DNA of 64,000 bases, taken from contig CM056377.1 of the NCBI GenBank assembly GCA_029718625.1, positions 113,210,342 through 113,274,341 of the forward strand, read 5' to 3'. The position numbers and the translations under genes are program-made. Position 1 is the first letter of the stretch; every line of letters starts with the position of its first letter. Origin of the DNA: Synaphobranchus kaupii (Eukaryota > Chordata > Actinopteri > Anguilliformes > Synaphobranchidae). Positions 14,208 through 27,163 of this stretch are shown piece by piece. The notes beneath the pieces were generated by a model. The model was not told the DNA's origin. It saw only the letters and a list, made by a program, of their open reading frames with translations, and made no database searches.

Positions 14208-15382
14208 GTTAGACAGCACACTCCCACATCTCATACTAAATGTAGCATGCACAAGTTAGACAGCACACTCTCACATCTCATACTAAATGTAGCATGCACA
14301 AGTTAGACAGCACACTCCCACATCTCATACTAAATGTAGCATGCACAAGTTAGACAGCACACTCTCACATCTCATACTAAATGTAGCATGCACAAGTTAG
14401 ACAGCACACTCTCACATCTCATACTAAATGTAGCATGCACAAGTTAGACAGCACACTCCCACATCTCATACTAAATGTAGCATGCACAAGTTAGACAGCA
14501 CACTCCCACATCTCATACTAAATGTAGCATGCACAAGTTAGACAGCACACTCTCACATCTCATACTAAATGTAGCATGCACAAGTTAGACAGCACACTCT
14601 CACATCTCATACTAAATGTAGCATGCACAAGTTAGACAGCACACTCCCACATCTCATACTAAATGTAGCATGCACAAGTTAGACAGCACACTCCCACATC
14701 TCATACTAAATGTAGCATGCACAAGTTAGACAGCACACTCTCACATCTCATACTAAATGTAGCATGCACAAGTTAGACAGCACACTCCCACATCTCATAC
14801 TAAATGTAGCATGCACAAGTTAGACAGCACACTCCCACATCTCATACTAAATGCAGCATGCACAAGTTAGACAGCACACTCCCACATCTCATACTAAATG
14901 TAGCATGCACAAGTTAGACAGCACACTCTCACATCTCATACTAAATGTAACATGCACAAGTTAGACAGCACACTCTCACATCTCATACTAAATGTAGCAT
15001 GCACAAGTTAGACAGCACACTCTCACATCTCATACTAAATGTAGCATGCACAAGTTAGACAGCACACTCCCACATCTCATACTAAATGTAACATGCACAA
15101 GTTAGACAGCACACTCTCACATCTCATACTAAATGTAGCATGCACAAGTTAGACAGCACACTCTCACATCTCATACTAAATGTAGCATGCACAAGTTAGA
15201 CAGCACACTCTCACATCTCATACTAAATGTAGCATGCACAAGTTAGACAGCACACTCCCACATCTCATACTAAATGTAGCATGCACAAGTTAGACAGCAC
15301 ACTCTCACATCTCATACTAAATGCAGCATGCACAAGTTAGACAGCACACTCTCACATCTCATACTAAATGCAACATGCACAA
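14208..15382. repeat. Minisatellite, 25 x 47 bp
   Basis: The array is exactly 25 units of 47 bp (1175 bp). Each unit begins GTTAGACAGCACACTC and ends AGCATGCACAA. Phase is kept throughout with no indels. The main variable site is C or T at CTCCCAC versus CTCTCAC. A second site changes GTAGC to GTAAC, GCAGC or GCAAC, mostly in the last twelve units. There are no unique spacers, so it is not a CRISPR array. Confidence 0.98.
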
Positions 15383-17082
15383 CTTTCTCTCCTTACATTC
15401 CAGTATATTTGTTACAAGCAAAAAAAGAAATCATGTAACGCAAATCAAAATACACAATTTTAGAGAAAACATAATTTGCATGCAATTGATGTAATGCCAC
15501 AATTATCACAATTTATGCTTTTTTCTTTGACTGGACAGACAGTAAATAGCATTGCAATTGGGCAATGTGGCAGAAGCAGAAATTCAACTTCCAATAATAA
15601 ATACTTGATAAGATGTTCAGAGAGTTAAAAGGGAAAGATTATTCCAGAGAAGCAGCCGATTTCTATGATAGTTACAATGTGAGCTCTATAAAAATATTTA
15701 TTCTAAATGCTATACTGCATGGTAGATTATTCTATTGCAATATAGACACCTAGCAAGGGTCATTATCATCGTGTTCATTGTTCAAACTAGCTGTAATATG
15801 CTTTTATTTTACATGCACTCCTACTATTTTATACAGTTTAAGCGAATGTTACGTGTTCATTTTTTACACCACATTATGATTTCAGCAGTTGAAATTGAGG
15901 CAAATGTGTGAGAAAAAGGTACTAGCTACACATGCTTGAGGTTCCTAATTTGTTGCTCACTTGTGAAACTGGAAAAGAGCAGTGTGATTAGGCTGAAGAA
16001 AGGTAAACCTGAAAACTGAATGTGCCATTTGTGAATCCATGCAATTTATTTAAAAAAGAAGCATTAGTGTTTAATATCACTGATTTGTCAGCAATGTTTT
16101 CTCCAGATATAAGCTGTGCTGTGTTTATTATCACCCCCAGGTAAATACATTACACATTCTGGCTGTGTAATTTATTCAGTGAAAGATATGACAATATGAT
16201 AAATTGCCATGTCATGTTGCTAAAAAATAGCTTTCATTAAGTGGGTTCACTTCAGTTATACTCGATTCTATGCTTTTAAATTGTTCATTTTTAGCAAGTA
16301 TATCCGAACAGAAATTATATAACAAAAATAAATGCATGTATGGTGATGTAGGTTTCACACAAATGTGAAATATGGATGATTCAATGTATTAAAATATGGA
16401 TGGCTCAATGTATCTAACCAGTGAGGTGAGATTAAATTTAGTATCATCCAGATAAGGAGGGAGGGTCTTGTGGACATGCAGAGTGAAGAGAAGCAGTGGC
16501 TGTCAGTCCTAGCACGTGCTAGTCATGCGTTCTCCTGGATTGATAAGAAATTATGCACAAGTTAGACAGCACAGAAGAAATTATTTCGATTATGGCCAGA
16601 AGATATGATATAAAAACACTGTGATTCAAACCGTGATCATATAAAATCTGATTTTCTGAAGGCCATGTGCTGCTCATTAGTGTGCTCCTAGTAACCTTCC
16701 GGCTGAAAAGCACAGTTCATGGCAATGTGGGTAAAATGGCTCAATACAAGTCTAATTAAATCTTGGTTTAGGTGAAACTGCTAAGGATTAATCACTTTGT
16801 TCATAGTCCTTGGTTGATTGCTGGACAGTAATTATACTGTACGTATGCACTACTATGCACATACTCTGTACGTACTGTTGACAGCAATCTACTTATTTTT
16901 GTTGGCCCTGATTCCATGTGGCTATGTAATGTTTTGCTTACTTGGGGAAGAGGACGATGTGTATTTAAACATAGATTACAATAAAATAATTATGTCTTGT
17001 ATTTTGTATTAAAATTACATTTTTCTACTTATTCTCCAGCTCTGCTCCGCCCATCCAGTGATCTATTGTCTTGTTTCCACAT
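15383..17082. other. Intergenic DNA with an orphan minisatellite fragment
   Basis: No gene is recognised. About 21 bases at 16553-16573 match the junction of two 47-bp units (ATGCACAA then GTTAGACAGCACA), 1.2 kb beyond the array. Confidence 0.55.
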
Positions 17083-17085
17083 TTA

Positions 17086-17711
17086 GGCTGCGATCACACC
17101 GGATCCGCTTTAACAGCTGGGGGTGCCTTTTTTAAAATGGTTTTCAATGAGTCTGAAGTGTTTCCCACGCTGCTTTTGCGCCCCGGGCGCCTCGCGTTTA
17201 TCCGCTCCCGGCGCCTCGCTGTTTTTGCGAAAAATGCTCGGTGCACACAGGGTTGAAATATCTCATCTTGAAGCGCTCTGAGGAAAAATGTGCGCCACGT
17301 CACTGTCATTCTTTTCTCCTCTGTCCAATCGCACGAAAGTAGAGGCGGGCCTTGATTCTGCCTGTCGGTTCCGTGTAAACAAAGACGATTGAGGAAAAAA
17401 ATGGTAACGTTAGTTGCCGTTTCAGCCCACCAGGAGTTATATGATTTCAATAATCGTGAATACCATGATAAAAAATAAGTGATCCAAGGCACTCCACTAA
17501 TAACGAAGCAAACTCTCGGGTAAACTAAAAAAGTTCGCTAACACCGTTAACAACGTCAGCTAAGTGATTGACAGGAACGGAGTTCGGTTGCCTAGCAACA
17601 GCAAAAAAGACGCCTCCAACTGCTTCTTCAGAGTAGGCTTTCGTAAAATCAAGACAGGTAGTGCTCCTCGCGTTTTCAAGCCTACAAAGCGCGTCCGGTG
17701 TGATCGCGGCC
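17086..17711. mobile_element. PIF/Harbinger-type MITE, 626 bp
   Basis: The ends GGCTGCGATCACACCGGA and its inverted partner (one mismatch) are flanked by TTA at 17083-17085 and 17712-17714. A 3-bp TWA duplication is characteristic of PIF/Harbinger. The frame at 17094-17492 has no transposase character. The element carries an RFX-type X-box at 17587-17599. It is GC-richer than its flanks. Confidence 0.85.
17587..17599. promoter_or_regulatory. RFX X-box-like motif
   Basis: GTTGCCTAGCAAC fits the RFX X-box pattern GTNRCC-(0-3)-RGYAAC exactly. It lies inside the Harbinger MITE, so other copies of the family could carry the same site. Binding is unproven. Confidence 0.45.
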
Positions 17712-17725
17712 TTACTCCTACATGC

Positions 17726-18330
17726 ACCCCCCCCCCCCCCCCCCGACTTCCGAGAAGAAAAACGTTTTGCACATGACACACCAGTGACGAGATGGTGACG
17801 AGCTGATGACAACGGTCTCGGAAATCCGACATTCAACTCGGGCACCTCCTGAGGTCCCCGAGATGACCAAGGTGACGAAAAATGCGTCAGAGGTCAAAGG
17901 TAAACAGCTGAGCAAAGGTAAACAGCTGTAAACATGGACAGATCTGGATCTAGAGAGACCCGTTGCGTATGTAGTCTTTCACCTTCTGCGCTCGTTGTCA
18001 TCTTCAATCGTTTTCGAATACGCCATGTAAAACCTTTGGAACTGCAAATGCTGCTCAGAGGCCAGCCAAACAAGCATCAGCTTTATGAGGGCGTCCATGT
18101 TTTTTGCCGCTGAGCATTTGAACACCTCCATCGCAACAAACGGGACCATCGTCACAGCGAACGTCATGCACAATCCACCCGAGTTGGCCACTTGAATACA
18201 CCATAGCACCCTGTCCATTGACATCAGTTCCTGGAAGCTGGGTAACAGCCATTTTTTATTCTCTTTTACCAGGGTGTGATGAAACAAAAGTAAAAAAAGG
18301 AATGCACTAAAACCAGGCATTAAACAGGCT
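17726..18330. other. Poly-C tract and an unassigned frame
   Basis: A run of C at about 17726-17743 follows the MITE. A 113-residue minus-strand frame (17979-18320) is rich in hydrophobic residues near its start and ends with a charged, Arg-rich tail. I do not recognise it. It could be a decayed transposon gene, but no splice or promoter context supports it. Confidence 0.3.
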
Positions 18331-21300
18331 TATCCAAAGACAACCCTTTAGGCTGATTAGAGGGTTACGACACGCCAGCCCACACAATACCTCTGCATAT
18401 GAATGTCTCTCCAAAACTAAAAGCACAGCAGGCTATGCTTTTATTATAGGTCCAATTAAGGACGCGAGCGCTACCTGGGCTGATTACCAATCCACTTCAG
18501 CCGTGCATGCCTGTCGGCAAAGCTGCCACTGTCCTTCCAGGCTTTGGGAGACGGCAGTAAATAGCAGCCCCGTCTCCTTTGACAACAGCCTTCCCAATTC
18601 CACTGTATTAAAAGCGATAACACTTCTTATATTCATCAAAAAATTTCAATGACACTTTACTGAATCTTCTGATGGTCTTATCTGTGGCTGTTTCGCCAGA
18701 GGGCGGGTGACTTGGCATTTTCATTTTTAAGATGCAGCTCTGTGTAAGATAATATGATTCCTATTGCTCTCTACTGACAACAAAAAACAAAAAAATTGTA
18801 TGAAAATAATTGTACAAATTGTGATTTCCTTGGTTTGATTCCCTGAAGCTTTGATCATTTCAATATTGTAGTAGTAATAGCTTCCTGATATTCACTACAC
18901 CCTGGCGGATTGATATGCTACTCCTACTCATATGTTCTACAAGTAGAGGTGTTACAGTAGATTTCCATTACTTGGCAATATACTGTATATTCAGTGAGAT
19001 CAGTGGCATTGGTTGCAAAGTTTTATAAAACTTTTTGTTTAGTGTGCAGATGGTGTAGTAATACTGTGTATGGTAATAGAACACCTGCTGATGTAATCTT
19101 AAAAGAAACATGACCGAATTTTACTGCTGTGGGAGCAGAGAAACTGGACATTAAACTTTCAATAAGCACCTAGAGGAAGATCCAAGGGTATATTGCTGAC
19201 AGTTGAAACTCCACAGGCTTGACTTATAGTGTCTCAGGGGAGCGTGATTGAGCTTTTACGATTATCTCAGGCACAGTACAAAAGCGTTTTACATATACAA
19301 CACAAATTGTGTAATGTCTCGTTTGAGATAATGCATTTCAGTAGAGCTTTATTTGACCACTGAGTGAGCAATAGGAAATTAACTTTTTAATCTTAAAAAA
19401 CTGTGGTCTGCCCCTAGTGCAGCTGGTTGTCACTGAGGGCAGCATTAGAAGCTAAAAATGGAAGCAATTTTCATCTGTGATGAGGACCCTTACAAAAACG
19501 TAGGACATACAATCAATGCAGCTGCTAAATTTGTTAGATCCAGGGGAGGCTCTTTTGACCGCAGTTTTCTTCTGAACACAATTTAACAATAAACCATAAA
19601 AAGCAACTGAAACCCTGTACCTTTTTTTACTCAAATAGATAAATAAATGCCAGTTATTGCAATGTTTTTCCCATTTTAAAATAAGGTTTTTTTCTTTACC
19701 GTTATCTTATACAACACGCTAACTACACCAAAATCAGCAATTTAACAGGTGACTTGAGAAAAAGGCGTGGTTGAGAAGTTTAAGTGGCCAGAATGTAGGT
19801 ATTTCCTAAATATATTAGGAAATAAATGAGAAAAATTGTATTAAGCCATCAATCACTCTAGCTAAAATTGTGAACCACATCAGCATATTTTACCTTCAAA
19901 GCTTTGAATCATAATTTATTTAGGAAGGCTACTGATCTCCTGACAGTGTGACACCTTGATGTCAAATACTCTTTTGTTGTTTTACTGTTGATTTGTTTTG
20001 AAGTCGTACTTGTCACACTGTTCTCAGTGTAAGGCAATATGCCATTGTCATTTTTCAGTACCAAATCATTTTTCCAAAAGGAAACACAGACTTACAAATA
20101 TAATATACATTTAATTACAACAATTTCATTCATATGTCCTGAAGCTGGTTTATTTGTTGTGTTATCTTGAGATAACAAAATACTTGTTTTTATTGAGCTC
20201 ATGCATTAATTAATCAACTTTTGTGTGCCGCACAATTGACTAGCCTTTTCTCCCTAAATATTAAAAATCTATGATGAAATATCTAATTTTAGAGCCTGAG
20301 GTAAGTGAAAGTTTGTGAAGTTTAAAAACTATATGGGAAAGTGCCACCAGAATTACCCCCCAAAACAAGGGGGTAAAAACTAATGACCCCACACAAGACC
20401 TTTGTATACAAAGTTGGTACAGGATTTTTTAAAATATAGCATGATGTTTATTCTGTGTTTACTATTTTATCCCAACAAATTAGGAAGAATCATACAGTGT
20501 CAAGATGGAAAAATAAGGTTAACTGGTCTTTAAGAGACCCGGAATTGATATAATATGAGGATTAAGTGAACTAGCCTATAGAGCTGTAGCCCATGGAAAG
20601 CCGGTGTGCCAAAATTTACCTCATCACGGTTATTTTTACTTATTGACAAGGCAAAAACTTCTGCATTATTGCTCACATCAACACCCTTAGGAGAACCTCA
20701 GCCAATAACAATACAGGAATGTGTGTGTGTAGATTAGCATATCGCATCAAGACATACTGTATGTCACCACTACGATATATCCTGAGGGTTTTGATATGTT
20801 ATATTATATTCATGATATTGTGATGTGGCCCTTAACATAAGCTTCTGGAGCGTGTTCATACATTCTGCTATATTCATGAGATTGTGATGCACACCTTGAT
20901 GTAAGCTATGCTTGGCTTTCATTAGCGTGACATCCTTGTGATGGCAACCCCCAAAATAGGATTTCCTTTGCTACGTCATTCCCACTTGATCTGAGAATGA
21001 ACATCATTCCCACTTGATCTGAGAATGAAAACTTACGTGACTACAGAGCAGCTGCTTCATCTCCTTGTGGGAGGGAGTAAACACGCTAACTTTAAATATC
21101 TAGTGAAAACCAATTTTCCATTCAAGACCCTTCGCTATGGCATTGAACATTTTATTGAACTGCAATAGAACATTTTCAGAATACATGTGATTAACTTTAT
21201 TGGACAGTACTCCAGAGAGATCCAGGGGTGATTGTTACACGGTAATGTAAGCATCTTGGGGGGAAAAAAGAGAGCTGAAAACATCAAATGAATTAATGAT

Positions 21301-21378
21301 AGCCTACTCCATTACAAATTCATTCATTCATAAGACATTTTGGTGTCCATTTTCCTTCACTGCTCTCATACTTCATTA
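18331..21378. other. Intergenic DNA, nothing certain
   Basis: No coding exon is recognised. A GC-richer, non-repetitive block at about 18420-18610 differs from the AT-rich surroundings. A short direct repeat (CATTCCCACTTGATCTGAG, twice) lies at about 20978-21028. Confidence 0.45.
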
Positions 21379-21433
21379 CACACACACAGACACACACACA
21401 CACACACAGACACACATACACACACACACAGAT

Positions 21434-21525
<92 letters not shown>
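21379..21525. repeat. (CA)n microsatellite
   Basis: 147 bp of CA repeat with a few GA and TA interruptions in the first half and a pure run in the second half. The overlapping His/Thr and Cys/Val frames are artefacts. Confidence 0.98.
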
Positions 21526-21527
<2 letters not shown>

Positions 21528-21738
21528 AAATAATTCCATGCAATTCATAAAAAACAAGATGTAGGCAGTATGCAGGGATCAGATCAGTATGTAGGGATAC
21601 AAAATTGCTGGCTTTGCCATCTCTAATCAACCTGACTCTAACTCATATATCAAATGTGTGATATGCCAGTCATTTATAGTGGAAATAATCTGAAATTCAG
21701 CTGTTACGCTTAAACATATAAAAAATGACGACACTATA

Positions 21739-23331
21739 CAGTTGAAGTCGAAAGTTTACATATACCTTAGCCAAATCCATTTAAACTCAGTTTTTCACAA
21801 TTCCTGACATTTAATCCTAGTAAACATGCCCTGTATTAGGTCAGTTAGGATCACAACTTTATTTTAATAATTTGAAATGTCAGAAAAATAGTAGATTTAT
21901 TTCAGCTTTTATTTCTTTCATCACATTCCCAGTGGGTCAGAAGTTTACATACGCTCTGTTAGTATTTGGTAGCATTGCCTGTAAATTGTTTAACTTGGGT
22001 CAAACGTTTCAGGTAGCCTTCCACAAGCTTCTCAGAATAAGTTGCTGGAATTTTGGCACATTCCTCCTGACAGAACTGGTGTAACTGTGTCAGGTTTGTA
22101 GGCCTCATTGCTCGCACACGCTTTTTCAGTTCTGCCCACAAATTTTCGATTGGATTGAGGTCAGGACTTTGTGATGGCCACTCCAATACCTTGAATTTAT
22201 TGTCCTTAAGCCATTTTGCCACAACTTCGGAAGTATGCTTTGGGTCATTTTCCATTTGAAATAGCCATTTGCGACCAAGCTTTAACTTCCTGGCCGATGT
22301 CTTGAGATGTTGCTTCAATATATCCACATAATTTTCCTTCCTCATGATGCCATCTATTATATGAAGTGCACCAGTCCCTCCTGCAGCAAAGCACCCCCAC
22401 AACATGATGCTGCCACCCCCCGTGCTTCACGGTTGGGATGGTGTTCTTCGGCTTGTAAGCATCACCCTTTTTCCTCCAAACATAACGATGGTCATTATGG
22501 CCAGTTACATTTTTGTTTCATCAGACATTTCTCCAAAAAGTAAGATCTTTGTCCCCATGTGCAGTTGCAAACTGTAGTCTAGCTTTTTTATGGCGGGTTT
22601 GGAGCCTTTCAGGTTATGGCGATATAGGACTCATTTTACTGTGGATATAGATACTTTGTACCTGTTCCCTCCAGCATCTTCACAAGGTCCTTTGCTGTTG
22701 TTCTGGGATTGATTTGCACTTTTCGCACCAAAGCACTTTCATCTCTAGGAGACAGAACGCGTCTCCTTCCTGAGCGGTATGACGGCTGCGTGGTCCCATG
22801 GTGTTTATACTTGCGTACTATTGTTTGTACAGATGAACATGGTACCTTCAAGCGTTTGGAAATTGCTCCCAAGGATGAACCAGACTTGTGGAGGTCCACA
22901 ATTTTCTTTCTGAGGTCTTGGCACATTTCTTTTGATTTTCCCATGATGTCAAGCAAAGAGACACTGAGTTTGAAGGTAGGCCTTAAAATACAGCCACAGG
23001 TACACCTCCGATTGACTCAAATAATGTCAATTAGCCTATCAGAAGTTTCTAAAGCCATGACATCATCTTCTGGAATTTTCCAAGCTGTTTTAAGGCACAG
23101 TCAACTTAGTGTATGTAAACTTCTGACCCACTGGAATTGTGATATAATGAATTAAAAGTGAAATAATCTGTCTGTAAACAATTGTTGGAAAAATTACTTC
23201 TGTCATGGACAAAGTGGATGTCCTAACTGACTTACCAACACTATAGTTTGCTAACATAAAATCTGTGGAGTGGTTAAAAATGAGTTTTAATGACTTCAAC
23301 CTAAGTGTATGTAAACTTCCGACTTCAACTG
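21739..23331 (-). mobile_element. Sleeping Beauty-like Tc1 transposon relic 2
   Basis: The 1593-bp element has the same ends as the copy at 3201-4801 (CAGTTGAAGTCGAAAGTTTA). TA duplications are at 21737-21738 and 23332-23333. The terminal arms include the inner direct-repeat copies near 21935 and 23110. Orientation matches the first copy. It is better preserved than that copy, with long intact blocks of transposase. Confidence 0.95.
21959..22950 (-). pseudogene. Broken Tc1 (SB-like) transposase
   Basis: The start and DNA-binding half are intact in one frame at about 22636-22945 ([20 protein letters not shown], then [11 protein letters not shown]). The catalytic half is open at 21959-22405 ([35 protein letters not shown], ending GNATKY). 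Small deletions between 22405 and 22636 break the frame, and the aspartate motif reads ENDPKHTS where DNDPKHTS is usual in the family. Not functional. Confidence 0.92.
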
Positions 23332-23402
23332 TAGGTTTGAGCAATTGCTTGCATCCAGTGCTATGCGTGTATGAAAATCACAATGAATAAAATGAATTAT
23401 TA

Positions 23403-23576
23403 TTACATTACAGGCATTTAGCTGACACTCTTATCCAGAGCAACTTCATTTTTGCATTTTTTTAAATGGATATATACTGGATAAGCAATTCAGGTTAAGT
23501 ACCCTGCTCAAGGGTACAACTCAAGACTGCAACCTTTCAGTTACAAGCTCAGCTCCCTAACCATTAATGCTACACT
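23403..23576. repeat. SINE-like teleost interspersed repeat, copy 1
   Basis: It has the order TTACAGGCATTTAGC, CTTATCCAGAGC, CTGCTCAAGGGTACAAC and a CAACCTTTCAGTTACAAGC block. Two more copies are at 28082-28299 and 38190-38396. The family is common in fish genomes; I leave its class open. Confidence 0.75.
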
Positions 23577-26500
23577 GATAAAAATAATAAACTCAGTTTA
23601 TCACTGCCTAAACATCTTTTATTTTCATTTTAATTCATGATACAGATCAGATAAATTTCCTCTCGAAGTTTACAATAACCATTCCATGTTTATAAATATA
23701 AACAATATGTTCTTTCATTACCGTTTCAAACAGCAGCCTTGCTCAGCCTTCTTGGGAATCAGTGGGCCCAGTTCTGCTTAACCAGTGGAGCCATCTGCTG
23801 GGGATATTTACAATATACCTTCACTAAATTATGAATCATTGGCGTCTGAAATTTTAAATTACTCGTAGCATGTTGGATATAAGCCCACATAATCAATACA
23901 TAACTGTCTAAATTTAGATTGACTTTTTATAGAAACTTTGAGATATTCAGAATACACCCCCAAATCGTCCCCTTTACAGTAGTTTTTTGTTGCCTCCCCG
24001 TCATTATTGAGGAGACTGACCTTTAGAAGTGTACCTGCATTTGTCTGCAATTAAAGCCGCTTGTATGACATTGGAAAGTAAGAGCTAAGTGATGCCAGGA
24101 GGGCACTATTAGGTTATGCCCTTAAGGTGCTAGTTCCTCATAAATGAGTGTGAAAAACTGTCAGTTTTATGGGGGTGTACGCTGTACACTGGCAGCTGTC
24201 TGATGAAGGTCACAGTGGTGGGAGCTGTGGGCATTTTAACCACTTCCACAAGCAGTCTTCACATCAGCACGAAGCCCAGGGGACTCTGTGATAAACAGTG
24301 CAGTTGTGAGGGCAATGCAGTGAAGGAACAGTGCCAGTAAACTGTAGTGTTCGAGTAGCGAGCGAGGCAGCATATGGAGTGTTTAACCTTCAGGCGCGCC
24401 TGTGTCCGCCCGCAATCTAGTTATGGCTTCAGCCACGTCACATGACAGAAGCTCCTCCATCGTCTTCCCTTTTTTCCCCCAAGCATGACACCGTTGGATA
24501 CAAGCGCTTTTTTCAAGGTGAGAGTGACCTCAGAGAACAAAGGAGTGTTGTGCGAAATCCCGTTACACGGGTAATACCTTGTCTCATCAGCAGCACATTC
24601 CACCCTTTTGGGTGATACAGTAAAATATCAGAGATTTCACCAGTTATCACAATATGGAAAAAAATAAATTATTGGATGTTTGAAATCATATTTAACAAAT
24701 AAGTATCATAACTTCTGCACACTTTTTTCTACCAGAATTATAAATAAGAATAAGCATATAGTTAGATGGACTGAAAAATATCTTCAATCTTGACATTCAT
24801 TTACAATATGGTTCGGAACCAATGCAGGCTTATAGGATCGAACAAGCACTCAGCATCAGCTGGTCACAGAAATCAGCAAGCATAAAATATTTGTAAACTT
24901 CATGATTGAAAAATTTAATATGACACACATAATAGTCAATACCGTCAGATATAGCCATTCTACGCAATGGTGAGTAGTAAAATAATTTTTATTTGCATCG
25001 CAAAATTATGTGAATTTTCTCAACATTATTTAATTGTGGATATGTGTACTCTATTTGTACCAAGTGTCATATAAAACATGGCTGCGCACACACAGAAGAC
25101 GATTCGGAGCAAATTATAAATTTTTCATCTAATTTTTCGCTTTTTAAAGCCGCTTTAGCATCGGATCAGCAAAAAATGTATCACTGTCGATCAAAAATAC
25201 CTGGAGCTATAATGCATTTTTGGAATTCCGAGGAAAACCGGAAGAATTTCATCACTGATTTAAAGCTGTGATAATTTTTTTTTTAAAGTTAATCTTAAAA
25301 ATTTCCCTCTGCTTCCCCTTTCACTTTTCTTCATTTTCTTGACCGCATGGAGTAGTCTCTACCAGACACCTCGAGAGGCTAGCACTTATAAAGTATAATA
25401 GTGCATAAAAAGACTGCACCAGAGCTGTGATGTGTAAATGTACAAGTTGTCCGTGTGACAAATATGTACATCTGCAGACACGCCTGTTGACTGTTAATCC
25501 ACCATTCGGTTAGAGCGCACAAGACGAGGGGCCCAATGGCTTCATATGATTCACAGGAAGGTCCTGAAAATGCAATACATCAAGCATAAATCAATACATG
25601 CACAAAAGTGAGAGTGGTATTATATTCAAATAGCATGTAATTAACTGCACCCCCCCCCCCCCCCCTTCAGAAGATAAAAAGGAAAGCACAATAAGTATGG
25701 TTTTGCTGAAAAGCAGGAACTCGAATGATGAGTGATGACCCCTCTTTTGATAATATAAACCCGGCGGTGATTTATCATTCTGTATTCTACAGATTCAAAT
25801 CATAAGGAGAACATTACCGGGAGCCACTATACGAGCATGAAATGCACTTTTTCAGCAAAAGCACTCACACAGCAGAACAAAGATTCTCTTTCACCGCTTT
25901 ACGCCCACGAGAGAATCAGCCTCGATTAGGCACGCTAGCTCTTTGGTGTATTGGTGTATATGGTGTAAGGGCAACGCACCTTCTGACACGCTCATATTCG
26001 GTGTGTTCGATTGTAAGGGCAAACTAAGGTGCTCTTTCTCCCCCCCCCCCCCCTCTAGCTCTCTCTCATTCATTTATTTTCTGTGAATCGTCAAGAGTGC
26101 CATAATGCTGTAAAGTGTAACAAAAAAAAACAAGAGGATTTGATTTATTTTTATTCATTCATTTATATTCCTGTTCATCGCATTCCATTTATTCAATAAT
26201 CCAGTAGCATTACTGAGAAACACATGCAAAACGTGCAAAAAGCCAAGGTGTCCATAACATCTCATTCAAAACGAGTATGTACAATGTATATAGAGAATAG
26301 CCTGAATGTCAGATACGAGACTGTTTTAAGTAATTGATATGAGTTGATAGCCAATGCGGTTGAGAATATGACCATGGATAAGCCAATAAAGAAGTGGTGT
26401 CCTACATGAAGGGAGGACGTGATATTTTCCCAAGATGGCTGCCCCATGTGCATTCTGAAACACCCCATAACATTTGATGTTAAGGTACAAATGACTTTGA

Positions 26501-26893
26501 GAGAAAGTCGATACTTTGAGAGCTTACAGCTTTATAAAGGCATACTCTAAAACTGTACCTAAAGAATATCAAACATTTAAATGACAAAAAATAATTTTAA
26601 ATAAATAAATCAAATCAATGGAGTTGGTAAATAGATTTTAACATGTGTATAACAACTATGAAAACTTGAAATATTGTTTTGCCATGTAATTAAATGGCTA
26701 CAATATGTCAAAAATAATATGCTCAATATGAAGAAACATAATATTTATGTTAATTACAAAACAGTGAACATTCATTACATTTCAACCTTATTACCATCAA
26801 GGGGGAAAAGGTACAACCCCTTTGTTAAGTCATATTGAGCGATTCTAAGCCCATGTCTCAAAACAAAATATTTTGGGAGACGACTTCCAGTTT
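23577..26893. other. Intergenic DNA downstream of fbxo15
   Basis: No coding exon is recognised. Poly-C runs lie at about 25650-25665 and 26040-26053. A block at about 24960-25280 has mixed composition with no repeat character and might be a conserved noncoding element. The 3' UTR and poly(A) site of fbxo15 should lie in the last part; TTTATT (minus-strand AATAAA) occurs near 26186, but I cannot place the transcript end. Confidence 0.4.
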
Positions 26894-27163
26894 TCAGTAC
26901 CGTCTTCCAAAGTGCTTGTTTACTTTAGCTGTTGCAATGTAAATCACAAGGTTCGTGAGAAAGAACTGCTCTTGCTCTGCTAACCAAACCAGCTCTATTT
27001 TGACCTTTACCTCAGAGTCCTGGTGCCACATAAAAAAGCGCTCCCCTTGGTAGTCATATGACAAAGATTCCTTTTTTGACAATGTCATGGTTATTGGTGT
27101 GCTGACACAACAGAAGGGGTTTTGTGCTTCATCCAGAACAGTCAGGGTCATCATGCAGCAGTT
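26894..27163 (-). CDS. fbxo15: fbxo15 coding exon 10 with stop
   Basis: Residues 424-512 and TGA stop. It includes [35 protein letters not shown] and the C-terminus [11 protein letters not shown], matching the human C-terminus AKINHWFGTEY. The acceptor is CTATAG|AAC. Confidence 0.96.
   Translation of the reverse strand, partial: NCCMMTLTVLDEAQNPFCCVSTPITMTLSKKESLSYDYQGERFFMWHQDSEVKVKIELVWLAEQEQFFLTNLVIYIATAKVNKHFGRRY

Noticed and set aside
14208..15382. Regular 47-bp repeats as a possible CRISPR array
   Set aside because: Units are contiguous with no unique spacers, and the context is vertebrate.
17979..18320. 113-residue frame as a Harbinger transposase or Myb-like protein
   Set aside because: No motif I can name is present, and it lies outside the TTA-bounded MITE; kept only as unassigned.
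21296..21630. His/Thr and Cys/Val frames over the CA repeat
   Set aside because: Pure microsatellite translation.
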